From Streptomyces sp. YIM 121038 (GTDB lineage: Bacteria; Actinomycetota; Actinomycetes; Streptomycetales; Streptomycetaceae), in assembly GCF_006088715.1 (NCBI RefSeq), contig NZ_CP030771.1:9856001-9920000 (forward strand): a stretch of DNA of 64,000 bases, read 5' to 3'. This document shows positions 44,817 through 54,200 of the stretch, piece after piece. Position 1 is the stretch's first letter. Each line of letters opens with the position of its first letter. The notes below the pieces were generated by a model. The model worked only from the letters and a program-made list of their open reading frames with translations. It was not told where the DNA came from and ran no database searches. Both the position numbers and the translations under genes were made by a program.

Positions 44817-45812
44817 GTGGACTGCGTCAAGCCGGCCGGACGACCCGCCCTCGTCCAGGCCCCGCACACCCAGGACGTGGCCGAGGCAGGCGCCTGGCTG
44901 GACTCCGTACGGGCACCCCTGCGCACGGCCCTCGACCGGTACGGCGCGGTCTATGTGCGCGGCCTGCCCATCTCCACACCCCAGGACTTCGCGGCGCTGC
45001 GGAACCGGCTCCTGACCGAGAACGCCGCCTACCGCGAGAAGGCCACCCCCCGCACCGCGTACGGCGACGACGTCTTCTCCTCGACGGACCTGCCGCCCAG
45101 CCAGCCCATCCGGCTGCACAACGAGAACAGCTACACCCTCACCTTCCCCGGCATCCTGCTGTTCTGCTGCTTGACCGCGCCCGACCACGGCGGCGCCACC
45201 CCCGTCGCGGACTGCCGGGAGGTGCTGCGACACCTGCCCCACGAGCTCACCGAGCGGTTCCGGCGGCAGGGCTGGGCCCTGACGCGCACCTACGACGAGC
45301 ACCTCTCCCTGGACTGGCGCACCGCCTTCGGCACCGACTCCGCCGACGCCGTGGCCGCGTACTGCCGCCGCGAGCGCATCGCCCACAGCTGGGACGAGCA
45401 CGGCAGCCTGCGCACCACCCAGCGCCGCTCCGCCGTCATCCGGCACCCGCGCACCGGCGACGACGTCTGGTTCAACCACGTGGCGTTCTGGAACGCCTGG
45501 TCCCTCGACCCGGACATCCGCGACGTCCTGACGGGCGAACTCGGCCCGGACCGGCTCCCGTTCAACACCTCCTACGGCGACGGGGAGCCCCTCACCGAGG
45601 AGGACATCGCCGCCATCCACGCCGCGTACGACCGCGCCACCGTCTGGGAGAGCTGGCGACCGGGCGACCTGATGATGGTGGACAACGTGCTCGCGGCCCA
45701 CGGCCGCCAGGCCTTCCGGGGGAAGCGCAGGATCCTGGTGGCGATGGGCGAACCCGTCCGGGTGGAGGACTGCCGACCCACGGTGCCCGCCCTCGCGGGA
45801 CTGGGCACATGA
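44817..45812 (+). CDS. TauD/SyrP-like Fe(II)/2-oxoglutarate dioxygenase
   Basis: A 331-residue oxygenase of the TauD/TfdA superfamily. The iron facial triad is visible as His101-x-Glu103 in PIRLHNENSYT (HxE rather than HxD, as in AsnO/SyrP-type enzymes) and the distal His in MMVDNVLAAHGRQAFRG with the 2-oxoglutarate Arg a few residues later. Homologues beta-hydroxylate amino acids, free or carrier-bound. GTG 44817 with AAGGAGAGG. Its stop overlaps the start of the A-T gene (ATGA), which implies that the residue loaded there is its substrate or that both serve one building block. Confidence 0.88.
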   Translation: MDCVKPAGRPALVQAPHTQDVAEAGAWLDSVRAPLRTALDRYGAVYVRGLPISTPQDFAALRNRLLTENAAYREKATPRTAYGDDVFSSTDLPPSQPIRLHNENSYTLTFPGILLFCCLTAPDHGGATPVADCREVLRHLPHELTERFRRQGWALTRTYDEHLSLDWRTAFGTDSADAVAAYCRRERIAHSWDEHGSLRTTQRRSAVIRHPRTGDDVWFNHVAFWNAWSLDPDIRDVLTGELGPDRLPFNTSYGDGEPLTEEDIAAIHAAYDRATVWESWRPGDLMMVDNVLAAHGRQAFRGKRRILVAMGEPVRVEDCRPTVPALAGLGT

Positions 45813-47656
45813 CCCCCCGCGCTTCGGAGGCGGCCGGCATGCCGGACACGGACGGCGCACCGGCAGCGCCCGCACCTCATGGGGATCCGGTTCTCCGCTT
45901 CCTGCGGGCGGCGGACCGCACGCCCGACAGGCCCGCGGTCCGCGACGGACAGCGCTGCCTGAGCTTCGGCGAACTGGCGGACCACAGCGCCCGGTTGGCC
46001 GACGTGCTCGCCGGGCACGGTGTGCGCCGCGGCACGCTGGTGGGCGTGCGGCTGCCGCGTTCGGTGGACCTCGTCGTCGCGCTGCTCGCCGTGTGGCGGG
46101 CGGGCGGCGCGTACGTCCCGCTCGATCCGGGCTACCCCGCCGAGCGCCTCGCGCACATGACGCGGGACGCGGACCTGCGCCTGGTCGTCACCGACCGGCC
46201 GGACCCGGCGCCCCACCCGGGCGTCCGCCCGGTGGCCGTGGACGAGCGGGCCCCGGACACCGCCGCCCGCCGCCCGGAGACGACCCCCACCCCCGACGAC
46301 CCCGCCTACGTCATCTACACCTCGGGTTCGACCGGCCGGCCCAAGGGCGTCGTCGTCTCCCGCGGCGGCGTGGCCCACCTGATCGCCGCCCTGGAACACG
46401 GCGGGCTCTACGCGGACGCGCCCAGGACGGTCGGCTGGAACGCCAGCGTCTCCTTCGACGCGTCCGTCCAGCAGTGGGCCCGGGTGTGCCGCGGCGACAC
46501 CCTCGTCCTGATCGACGACCGGCTGCGCTCCGAACCCGCCGCCTTCGCCGCACACGTGCGCGAACACGGCGTGACCGACCTCGACGTGACCCCTTCGCAC
46601 TGGCAGGTCCTGAGTGACCTGCTGCTCGACCACCCCGGTGGCACACCGCTGCGCCTGTTCGTCGGCGGGGAGCCGATCCCCACGCCCCTGTGGCGGGACC
46701 TCGCGCTGGCGGCCGAGCGCGGGCTCGTCGAAGCGGTCAACGTCTACGGCCCCACCGAGACCACCGTCGACGCCACCGCCGCGTGGATCACCGGCGACCG
46801 CCCGCATCTGGGCCTGCCGCTGCACGGCGTACGGGGCCAGGTGCTCGACGCCCAGCTGCGGCCGGTGCCCGACGGCACGGAGGGCGAGCTGTTCCTCGCC
46901 GGATCCGGTGTCGCGCAGGCCTATCTGGGCCGACCCGCCCTCACCGCGGAACGGTTCCTGCCCGACCCCGCGGCCGCGGCGTCGCCGGGATCCCGGATGT
47001 ACCGCACCGGGGACCGCGTACGACGCCGTGCCGACGGCACCCTGGACTACCTCGGCCGCACCGACCGCCAGGTGAAACTGCACGGCTTCCGCATCGAACC
47101 GGGCGAGATCGAGACGGCCCTGGCCGACCACCCGGACGTCGCCGCGGCGGCGGTCACCGCGGACGCCGCGCGCGGCCTGTCCGCGTACTGCACCCTGGCC
47201 CACGGCCCCGCCACGGCCGACGCCCCCGAACGGACGGCGGCGCGCCTGCTGAGCCACCTCGCCGCGACCCTGCCGCCCTACCTGGTGCCCTCCCGCCTCG
47301 CCGTCCTGCCGGACATGCCGCTGACCGCCAACGGCAAACTGGACCACGCCGCCCTGCCCGCCGCGGCCGACCGCGCCCGGGCGGCGCGCCCGGCGGACGA
47401 GGACGGGCACCTCGAACCGACCGGGCCCGTCGAGCCGTTGATCGCGCGGACCTGGGCCGAGGTCCTCGGCCGGGACCGGGTCCGCGCCGACGACGACTTC
47501 TTCGTGCTCGGCGGGCACTCCCTGATGGCCCTCAAGGTGATCGCGGGCCTCAAGAGGAGCCTGGGCGTGGTGATCTCCACCCGCGCCGTCTACCAGCACC
47601 CCCAGCTGCGGGAGCTCGCCCGCCACGTCGAAGACCTCCTCGCCGACCGGCCCTAG
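45809..47656 (+). CDS. NRPS A-T didomain, glutamine-like specificity
   Basis: A 615-residue loading protein. A domain (about 25-530): YVIYTSGSTGRPKGVV, SFDASVQQWA, NVYGPTETTVD, YRTGDRVRR, TANGKLDHA. Carrier (about 540-610): FFVLGGHSLMALK. Pocket residues read D-A-Q-D-F-G-V-V-D-K, one change from the glutamine code DAQDLGVVDK. Stand-alone A-T proteins beside a P450, as here, commonly present an amino acid for beta-hydroxylation (NikP1/NikQ, NovH/NovI), so beta-hydroxyglutamine is a reasonable guess. ATG 45809 overlaps the upstream stop; ATG 45839 is an alternative. Confidence 0.88.
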   Translation: MTPRASEAAGMPDTDGAPAAPAPHGDPVLRFLRAADRTPDRPAVRDGQRCLSFGELADHSARLADVLAGHGVRRGTLVGVRLPRSVDLVVALLAVWRAGGAYVPLDPGYPAERLAHMTRDADLRLVVTDRPDPAPHPGVRPVAVDERAPDTAARRPETTPTPDDPAYVIYTSGSTGRPKGVVVSRGGVAHLIAALEHGGLYADAPRTVGWNASVSFDASVQQWARVCRGDTLVLIDDRLRSEPAAFAAHVREHGVTDLDVTPSHWQVLSDLLLDHPGGTPLRLFVGGEPIPTPLWRDLALAAERGLVEAVNVYGPTETTVDATAAWITGDRPHLGLPLHGVRGQVLDAQLRPVPDGTEGELFLAGSGVAQAYLGRPALTAERFLPDPAAAASPGSRMYRTGDRVRRRADGTLDYLGRTDRQVKLHGFRIEPGEIETALADHPDVAAAAVTADAARGLSAYCTLAHGPATADAPERTAARLLSHLAATLPPYLVPSRLAVLPDMPLTANGKLDHAALPAAADRARAARPADEDGHLEPTGPVEPLIARTWAEVLGRDRVRADDDFFVLGGHSLMALKVIAGLKRSLGVVISTRAVYQHPQLRELARHVEDLLADRP

Positions 47657-47687
47657 GGCCCCACCGGACCCCGAACGGAGTGCACCC

Positions 47688-48914
47688 GTGCCCCTCGCGC
47701 CCCCAGAGTGCCCCTTCTCCGGCCCCGCGCCCTCCCTGACGGACCCGGACCTGTACGCCCGCGGCGATCCCCACGGCCTGTGGCGGGAGCTGCGGGACAC
47801 GCGCCCGGTCAGCTGGCAGGACGAGGGGGAGCGGGGCGGCTTCTGGTCGGTGACCGGCTACGAGGACGCCCAACGGGTGCTCAGGGAGTGGAAGGACTTC
47901 ACCTCCACCCGCGGCACCATGCTCCGGGAGAACCTCACCGAGCCCTACCCCGGGGCCGGGACGATGCTGGCCCTCACCGACCCGCCCCGCCACGACGTGA
48001 TCCGCAAGGCCCTGACCCCCCTGTTCACCCCGCGCGCCATGGCCCGCCTCGAAACCCGTGCCCGCCAGGTCACGGCGGCGCTGATCGACGAGGCGCTGAC
48101 GGCCGGGCACTGCGACGTCGCCACCGACATCGCCGCCCGCATCCCCCTGGCCGTCACCGCGGAACTCCTCGGCGTCCGCGACGACGCCGTCGGACCGCTG
48201 GAGGCCGCCATGGCCTGCGTCACCGGCGCCGACGTGGACAGCGGCGAGGTCCAGGAGGCCCATCTGGAGATCCTGCGCTACTACACCGAGGCGCTGTTCG
48301 AACCGCCCGGCGCCCCCGACGCCAACGTCGTCTCCGCGCTGCTGCACGCCCGTTCCCGCGGCCAGGACATCTCGGACGAGGAGATCATCCTGGCCTGCGA
48401 CAACGTGATCGTCGCCGCCACCGAGACCAGCCGCAACGCCATGACCTCCGGCCTTCTCGCCCTCCTGAGGCACCCGACGGCCTGGGCCGAACTGCGCGCG
48501 GGCCGCCTGGAGACGGCGCCCGTCGTCGAGGAGATCCTGCGCCTGACGGCCCCGGCGACGCACGTGCTGCGCGTCGCCACCCGCGACCTCACCCTGTCCG
48601 GCGCCCGGATCAAGGCCGGTGACGCGGTCGTGGTGTGGCTCACGTCGGTCAACCGCGACGCCTCCGCCTTCGAGGAACCCGACACCGTCCGCTTCGACCG
48701 GCGGCCCAACCGCCACCTCACGTTCGGCACCGGGGTGCACTTCTGCCTGGGCGCCCCGCTCGCCCGGCTCCTGCTCTCCGTGTTCCTCGGCGAACTCGCC
48801 CACCGCACCGGGAAGGTGGAACTGGCAGGCGAGCCCCGCCGCAACGCCTCGCACCACGTCTGGGGCTACGCCTCCCTGCCCGTCTCGCTGTCCCCGCGCG
48901 CGGATCATGGGTGA
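47688..48914 (+). CDS. Cytochrome P450 (NikQ/NovI-like)
   Basis: A 408-residue P450. Haem-binding FGTGVHFCLGAPLARL places the Cys ligand at residue 353; the K-helix ExxR is in VEEILRL; the I-helix reads VIVAATETSRNA in place of the usual AGxET/DT, as in P450s that act on carrier-bound amino acids. It starts at GTG 47688, 31 bp after the A-T gene, with CGGAG upstream. Likely oxidises the aminoacyl group on the preceding A-T protein. Needs ferredoxin partners not encoded nearby. Confidence 0.9.
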   Translation: MPLAPPECPFSGPAPSLTDPDLYARGDPHGLWRELRDTRPVSWQDEGERGGFWSVTGYEDAQRVLREWKDFTSTRGTMLRENLTEPYPGAGTMLALTDPPRHDVIRKALTPLFTPRAMARLETRARQVTAALIDEALTAGHCDVATDIAARIPLAVTAELLGVRDDAVGPLEAAMACVTGADVDSGEVQEAHLEILRYYTEALFEPPGAPDANVVSALLHARSRGQDISDEEIILACDNVIVAATETSRNAMTSGLLALLRHPTAWAELRAGRLETAPVVEEILRLTAPATHVLRVATRDLTLSGARIKAGDAVVVWLTSVNRDASAFEEPDTVRFDRRPNRHLTFGTGVHFCLGAPLARLLLSVFLGELAHRTGKVELAGEPRRNASHHVWGYASLPVSLSPRADHG

Positions 48915-48928
48915 GCTATCCTGCGCGG

Positions 48929-49561
48929 ATGCGTGGACGGTTCACAGGCTGGCCGGAGCGGGCCATGGACGTGCTGGTGCAGTTGCAGGGCGAGCCGTCC
49001 CACACGACCCGCGAGCGCTGCCGCGCGGACCGCGAGCACCTCGTCCGGCAGCCGATGATCGCCCTGTTGCACGAGGTCGCGGACGCCGACTCCCGCTACG
49101 AGGACTTCTCCGTCTGGCACTACCGCACCGACGCGTGGTGGTGGCAGCACCAGGGCGCGGTGATCCGCCTCGGCCGGAAGATCGAGATCGGCCTCCGCTT
49201 CGACCTGGACGGCCTGCGGATCCAGGGCGCCTGGTGGTACCCCGACCCCGGCCAGGTGGACGTGTTCCGCAAGGCCGTGGCCGCCGAGGGGAGCGGCCGC
49301 CACCTGGCCGGCATCGTCGAGGACGTACGGAAGAAGGGCTACGGGATCTCCGGGGACGTGATGAAACGCCCCCCGCGCGGCTATCCGGTGGACCACGCCC
49401 GCACCCACCTGCTGCGCCACCGTTCGCTGATCGCCGCCCGGTACCTCGGCGACGGGGACTGGCTGCACACCCCCGAGGCCGTCGACCGGGTCCTGTCGGC
49501 CGCCGCCGATCTGGATCCCCTGCTGAGGTGGCTGGTCCGGCACGTGCAGCGCGCCGCCTGA
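48929..49561 (+). CDS. DUF2461 (TIGR02453-type) protein
   Basis: A 210-residue protein with the DUF2461 pattern: it starts MRGRFTGWPERAMDVLVQLQ and has YRTDAWWWQHQGAVI, LRIQGAWWYPDPGQVDVFRKA and MKRPPRGYPVDHARTHLLRHRS. The function is unknown; family members are housekeeping-like and usually not biosynthetic. It lies 14 bp after the P450 and may be read from the same transcript. It may mark the end of the first cluster. Confidence 0.75.
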   Translation: MRGRFTGWPERAMDVLVQLQGEPSHTTRERCRADREHLVRQPMIALLHEVADADSRYEDFSVWHYRTDAWWWQHQGAVIRLGRKIEIGLRFDLDGLRIQGAWWYPDPGQVDVFRKAVAAEGSGRHLAGIVEDVRKKGYGISGDVMKRPPRGYPVDHARTHLLRHRSLIAARYLGDGDWLHTPEAVDRVLSAAADLDPLLRWLVRHVQRAA

Positions 49562-49617
49562 CGGGACGAGGACACCCCGCGGCAGCGGAGCCGCCCCCGT
49601 ACCGCCGCAGCGCGCGC

Positions 49618-49972
49618 TCAGAACGTGATGCGGACCTTCAGGGCCGATCGGTCGTCCATCGCCCGGTAGCCGTCCGGCACCTCGGCCAGCGGGACCGTAC
49701 GGTCGAAGACGGGCCCCGGATCCAGGGCGCCGGACAGTACGTCCGGCAGGAGCTCGGGGCGCGTTCCGCGCCGAGGCGCCGCGCGGCGAGGACCCCGCAC
49801 AGCCCCACCGCGCCGTCGCCGACCACCGCGACCGTGGCGCCCGGGCGCACCTGCGCGCTCACCGCCGCGTGGTGCCCGGTGCTCAGGACGTCGGACAGCG
49901 CGAGCAGGCCGGGCAGCAGCTTCCGCTCCCCGGCGAGCTCCGGCGGCAGCGGCACCAGCGTCGCCGCCCTCA
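49618..49972 (-). pseudogene. Remnant of a zinc-type alcohol dehydrogenase
   Basis: On the minus strand one frame reads TLVPLPPELAGERKLLPGLL, then ATVAVVGDGAVGLCGVLAAR (Rossmann GxGxxG) and breaks after RRLGAE. A second frame near the 3' end reads DRTVPLAEVPDGYRAMDD and ends SALKVRITF, the usual C-terminus of the family. The N-terminal zinc-binding half and part of the cofactor domain are missing, and a frameshift separates the two pieces. Confidence 0.65.
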
Positions 49973-50046
49973 TTAAGGCGCGGCGGCCCCGCGCAATCAA
50001 CGGGCCCATACCGTCCACGGCCCGACAACCAGGAGGAAGAAGACAG

Positions 50047-51237
50047 ATGTACGACGTCATTGTGGTGGGCGCGCGCTGCGCGGGATCTCCTACGGCGATG
50101 CTCCTGGCGCGCGCCGGACACCGCGTCCTGCTCCTGGACCGGGTCCGCTTCCCGCGGGACACGCTCTCGTCGCACTACATCCACCAGCCCGGCACGGCGC
50201 TCCTGGACCGCTGGGGACTCCTCGCCGCGGTGCGCGACTCCGGCTGCCCGCCCCTCGAACGCGTCCGGTACGAGGCCGCTGACGTCAGCGTCTCGGGCTG
50301 TTCACCGCCCGTCGGGGGCCGGCGGGCGGGATGGGCGCCCCGCCGCCACGTGCTCGACCCGCTCCTCGCCGACGCCGCGGTCGCGGCGGGCGCGGAGCTC
50401 CGCCAGGGGTGCCGCGTCGACGACCTCCTCTTCGACGGCGACCGGGTCACCGGAGTCGCGTACACCACACCCCGAGGGCAGCGGTCGGTCGAACGCGCCC
50501 GGCTCGTCGTCGGCGCCGACGGCATGCGCTCGCTCGTCGCCCGGCGTGCACAGGCCCCGACGGTCACCGAGGACCGGCGCATGACCTGCACCTACTACAG
50601 CTACTGGGAAGGCCTGCCCGCCGACTTCGAGCTGTACGAGCGGCCCGGCCGGTGGATCGGGGTGATCCCGACCAACGACGCGCTCACGCTGGTGATGACG
50701 TACTTCCCGCAGGCCGACTTCGAGACCGTGCGCGCCGCGGCCGAGCCCGCCTATCTGGAGGCGGTGCGGACGACCGCTCCCCGGCTGGCCGAGCGGATGA
50801 CCGACGCCCGCCGGGTCGAACGGCTCTACGGCACCGGTGACCAGCAGAACTACCTGCGCCGCGCGGCGGGCCCCGGCTGGGCGCTGGTCGGTGACGCCGC
50901 CCACCACAAGGACTCCATCGCCGCGCGCGGCATCACCGACGCCTTCCTCCAGGCGGAGCTCCTCGTCGAGAGCATCGGCACCGGCCTGGACGAGGAGCCG
51001 CGCCTCGACGCGGCGCTCGCGCGGTACGCCGCCGAACTGGAGCAGCGGTTCCTGGGCTTCTACCGCAGCACCCTCACGACGGCCGAGCTCAGGGTCCCGG
51101 AGTCACGGCTCTCCCTGCTGCGGGCGATCGCCGGCCGCCAGGACCTGGTCGACCGGTACTTCGGCACCCTGTCCGGGGCCTGCGGCCTCGACGACTTCTA
51201 CAACGAGGACCTGCTGGACCTCCTCGCGCTGAGCTAG
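50047..51237 (+). CDS. FAD-dependent oxidoreductase (PHBH-type fold)
   Basis: A 396-residue flavoprotein. FAD motif MYDVIVVGARCAGSPTAM (GxGxxG-like), the DG segment VVGADGMRSLVAR, and the second FAD motif GPGWALVGDAAHHKDSI are clear. Such enzymes hydroxylate aromatic rings or reduce prenyl chains; the substrate here is unknown. AGGAGG lies 9 nt before ATG 50047. The following NRPS gene starts 25 bp after its stop, so they form one operon and the substrate may be a residue of that module. Confidence 0.87.
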   Translation: MYDVIVVGARCAGSPTAMLLARAGHRVLLLDRVRFPRDTLSSHYIHQPGTALLDRWGLLAAVRDSGCPPLERVRYEAADVSVSGCSPPVGGRRAGWAPRRHVLDPLLADAAVAAGAELRQGCRVDDLLFDGDRVTGVAYTTPRGQRSVERARLVVGADGMRSLVARRAQAPTVTEDRRMTCTYYSYWEGLPADFELYERPGRWIGVIPTNDALTLVMTYFPQADFETVRAAAEPAYLEAVRTTAPRLAERMTDARRVERLYGTGDQQNYLRRAAGPGWALVGDAAHHKDSIAARGITDAFLQAELLVESIGTGLDEEPRLDAALARYAAELEQRFLGFYRSTLTTAELRVPESRLSLLRAIAGRQDLVDRYFGTLSGACGLDDFYNEDLLDLLALS

Positions 51238-51262
51238 CGCCGCCACCCACCAGGAGTTGGTC

Positions 51263-54200
51263 ATGAGCGATGTGCAGAGCCTGCTCGCCGAGCTGCGCGC
51301 CTCCGGCACCCGTCTGTGGGTCCACGAGGGCTCGCTGCGCTACCGCGCGCCCGAGCCGCTGTCCCCGGCCGTCCTCGCCGCCCTGCGGAACGCCAGAACC
51401 GAGATCGTCGCGGCGCTCAGCCAGGACCGGACCTCCCTCACCGGCGCGCCGCGCCCGGCGCGCCTGCCCCTCTCCCTGGGCCAGGAAGGTCTCTGGTACA
51501 TCGACCAGCTCGGCGCCCACGACATGGCGTACAACGTACGGACCGACCTGCGGCTGCGGGGCGAACTGGACGAGCCCGCACTGCGCCGCGCGCTCGGGGA
51601 ACTCGTGCGCAGACACGAGAGCCTGCGCACGCGCTACGTCTCCGAGAACGGGGTCGGACACCAGATCGTCGACCCGCCCGGCGAGGTCCCCATGGACGTC
51701 ACCGATCTGTCGCGGCTGACCCCGGAGCGGCGCGCGGACCGGCTGGCGGCGATCAGCGACGCCCACACCGACCACCGCTTCGACCTGGCGGCCGACCTCG
51801 CGCTGCTGGTGCACCTGGTCCGCAACGAGCCCACCGACCACGTCCTCCTCGTCACCGTCCCGCACATCGCCATCGACGGGCCCTCCACCGCGATCATGTT
51901 CGACGAACTGGACGCGCTGTACCGCGCCTTCGGAGAGGGCCGGACGTCCCCGCTGCCGCCGCCGGTCGCGCAGTACGCCGACTACGCCGTATGGCAGCGG
52001 GAGTGGGCCGAAGGGCCCGACTACGCGCGGCAGTTGCGGTACTGGAAGGACCGGCTCGCCGGAGCGGCACCCCTGCTGGACATGCCGACCGACAGGAGCC
52101 GTCCCGCGGTGCCCACCCAGTCCGGCGACATGCTGAGGTTCAGCGTGCCACCGGAGCTCGCCGCGCGCTTGGAGGGGTTGCGCAGGGAACACGACGCCAC
52201 CCTCTACATGGTGCTGCTCGCGGGCTTCCACGCGACGCTGGCGAAGTGGACCCGGCAGTCGGACATCTGCGTCGGGTTCCCGGTGGACGCGCGCTCGCAC
52301 GACGAGGCCGCCCGTCTGATCGGCTACTTCGTCAACACCGTCGTCCTGCGGAGCACCATCGGCGGGGACAGCACGTTCCTGACCCTCCTGGACAGCGTGC
52401 GCACCGGCCTGCTCGGCGCCTACGACCACCGCGACCTGCCCATCGGCCGCCTGGTCGCCGAACTGGCCCCCGCCCGTGAGGCCGGCGCCCACCCCCTTTT
52501 CCAGGTGATGTCCGCCCATCTGACCCCGGGCGAGCACCGCCTGGGCGGGCTGCGGGTCACCCAGCTGGACACCGGGGACCGTACGGCGAAGTTCGACCTG
52601 ACCTTCGTCACGGAGGAGATCGGCCCCGACGGATCGATCACGGCGGGCCTGGAGTACGCGACCGACCTGTTCGACCGGTCGACCGTCGAGGGCCTTGCCG
52701 ACGGCGTCCTGACTCTGCTCGACCGGGTCACCCGACACCCGGCCGCCCCCTTGCGCGAGCTGTCCCTCCTCCCGGACGCCCGGCTCGCCGACCGGGTCGC
52801 CGAACTGTCCGGCGCGCCCCGGCCCACCGGCGACAACGCCTGCCTGCACCACCTGGTGGAGCGCACCGCACGCCGCACGCCCGACGCCCTCGCGGTCATC
52901 GCCGGAGAGGAGCGGCTCACCTACCGCGAACTGGACGCCGGGGCCGACCGATGGGCAGCGCTGCTGCGGGAGCGGGGGATCGGCCCCGAGCAGCTCGTCG
53001 GCGTCTTCCTCGGCCGCTCTGCCACGATGGTCGTCGCCCTGCTGGCCGTGCTGAAGGCGGGCGGCGCCTATCTGCCGCTGGACCCGGAGTACCCCCGGGC
53101 CCGCGTCCAGGGCATGCTGGAGGACAGCGGGGCGAGGGTGGTGGTGACCTCCTCCGACGTCGCCCACCGGCTGGAGGCGCCCGCGGCCGAACTGCTCCTG
53201 GTCGACGAGCCGTTCACCGTCTCCGGCGCGTATGAAGACGCCGGTGCGGTGCCGGACAACGCGGCGTACTGCCTGTACACCTCCGGATCGACGGGCCGCC
53301 CGAAGGGAGTCGTGCTGCGGCACGAGAACGCGGTCGCGTTCGTGCGCTGGGCGAGCACGTCCTTCACCGAGGAGGAGCTCGCCCGGGTGCTGTTCAGCAC
53401 GTCGATCTCCTTCGACCTCTCCGTCTTCGAACTGTTCGCGCCGCTGTCGGTCGGCGGCACGGTGATCCTGGCGGACAACGCCCTGGACCTGCTGGACGCG
53501 GACGCCGGGGACGCCCCGGACGGTTCCGGGGAGGTGAGCCTGCTCAACATCGTGCCGTCGGTGGGCCGGGTCCTCGCCGAAGCGGGCCGCGTACCGGCGG
53601 GCGTACGCGCGATCAATCTGGCGGGGGAGGCCCTGCGGCCCGAGATCGTGGACCGGCTGCGCCGACTCGCACCGCGGGCACGGATCAACAACCTGTACGG
53701 ACCCACGGAGTACACGACCTACGCCACGGGCCGCGAGGTGACCGCGGCGGAACGGATCACCATCGGCCGTCCGTTCCCGGGCACCCAGGCCCTCGTCCTG
53801 GACGACGCGCTGTCCCCGGTCCCCGCCGGCGTCGTCGGCGAGCTGTACCTCGCGGGCCCGGGCCTCGCCCGCGGCTACTGGCACCGGCCCGGCATGACCG
53901 CGGAGAAGTTCCTGCCCAACCCCTACGGCCCGGCGGGCAGCCGCATGTACCGCACCGGGGACCTGGTCCGGTCGCTGCCCGGCGGCGAACTCGACTTCCG
54001 AGGACGGCTCGACCACCAGGTGAAGGTCCGCGGCTACCGCGTCGAGCCGGGCGAGATCGAGACGGTGCTGCTCTCCTCGGAGCAGGTCAAGGACGCCGTG
54101 GTCGTCGTCGACGGCGCCGGTACCGAGGAGGCGCGCCTGATCGCCCATGTGGTGGCGGACCCGGCCGCCGAGCCCGACCTCGCCCGCCGCATGGCGGAAC

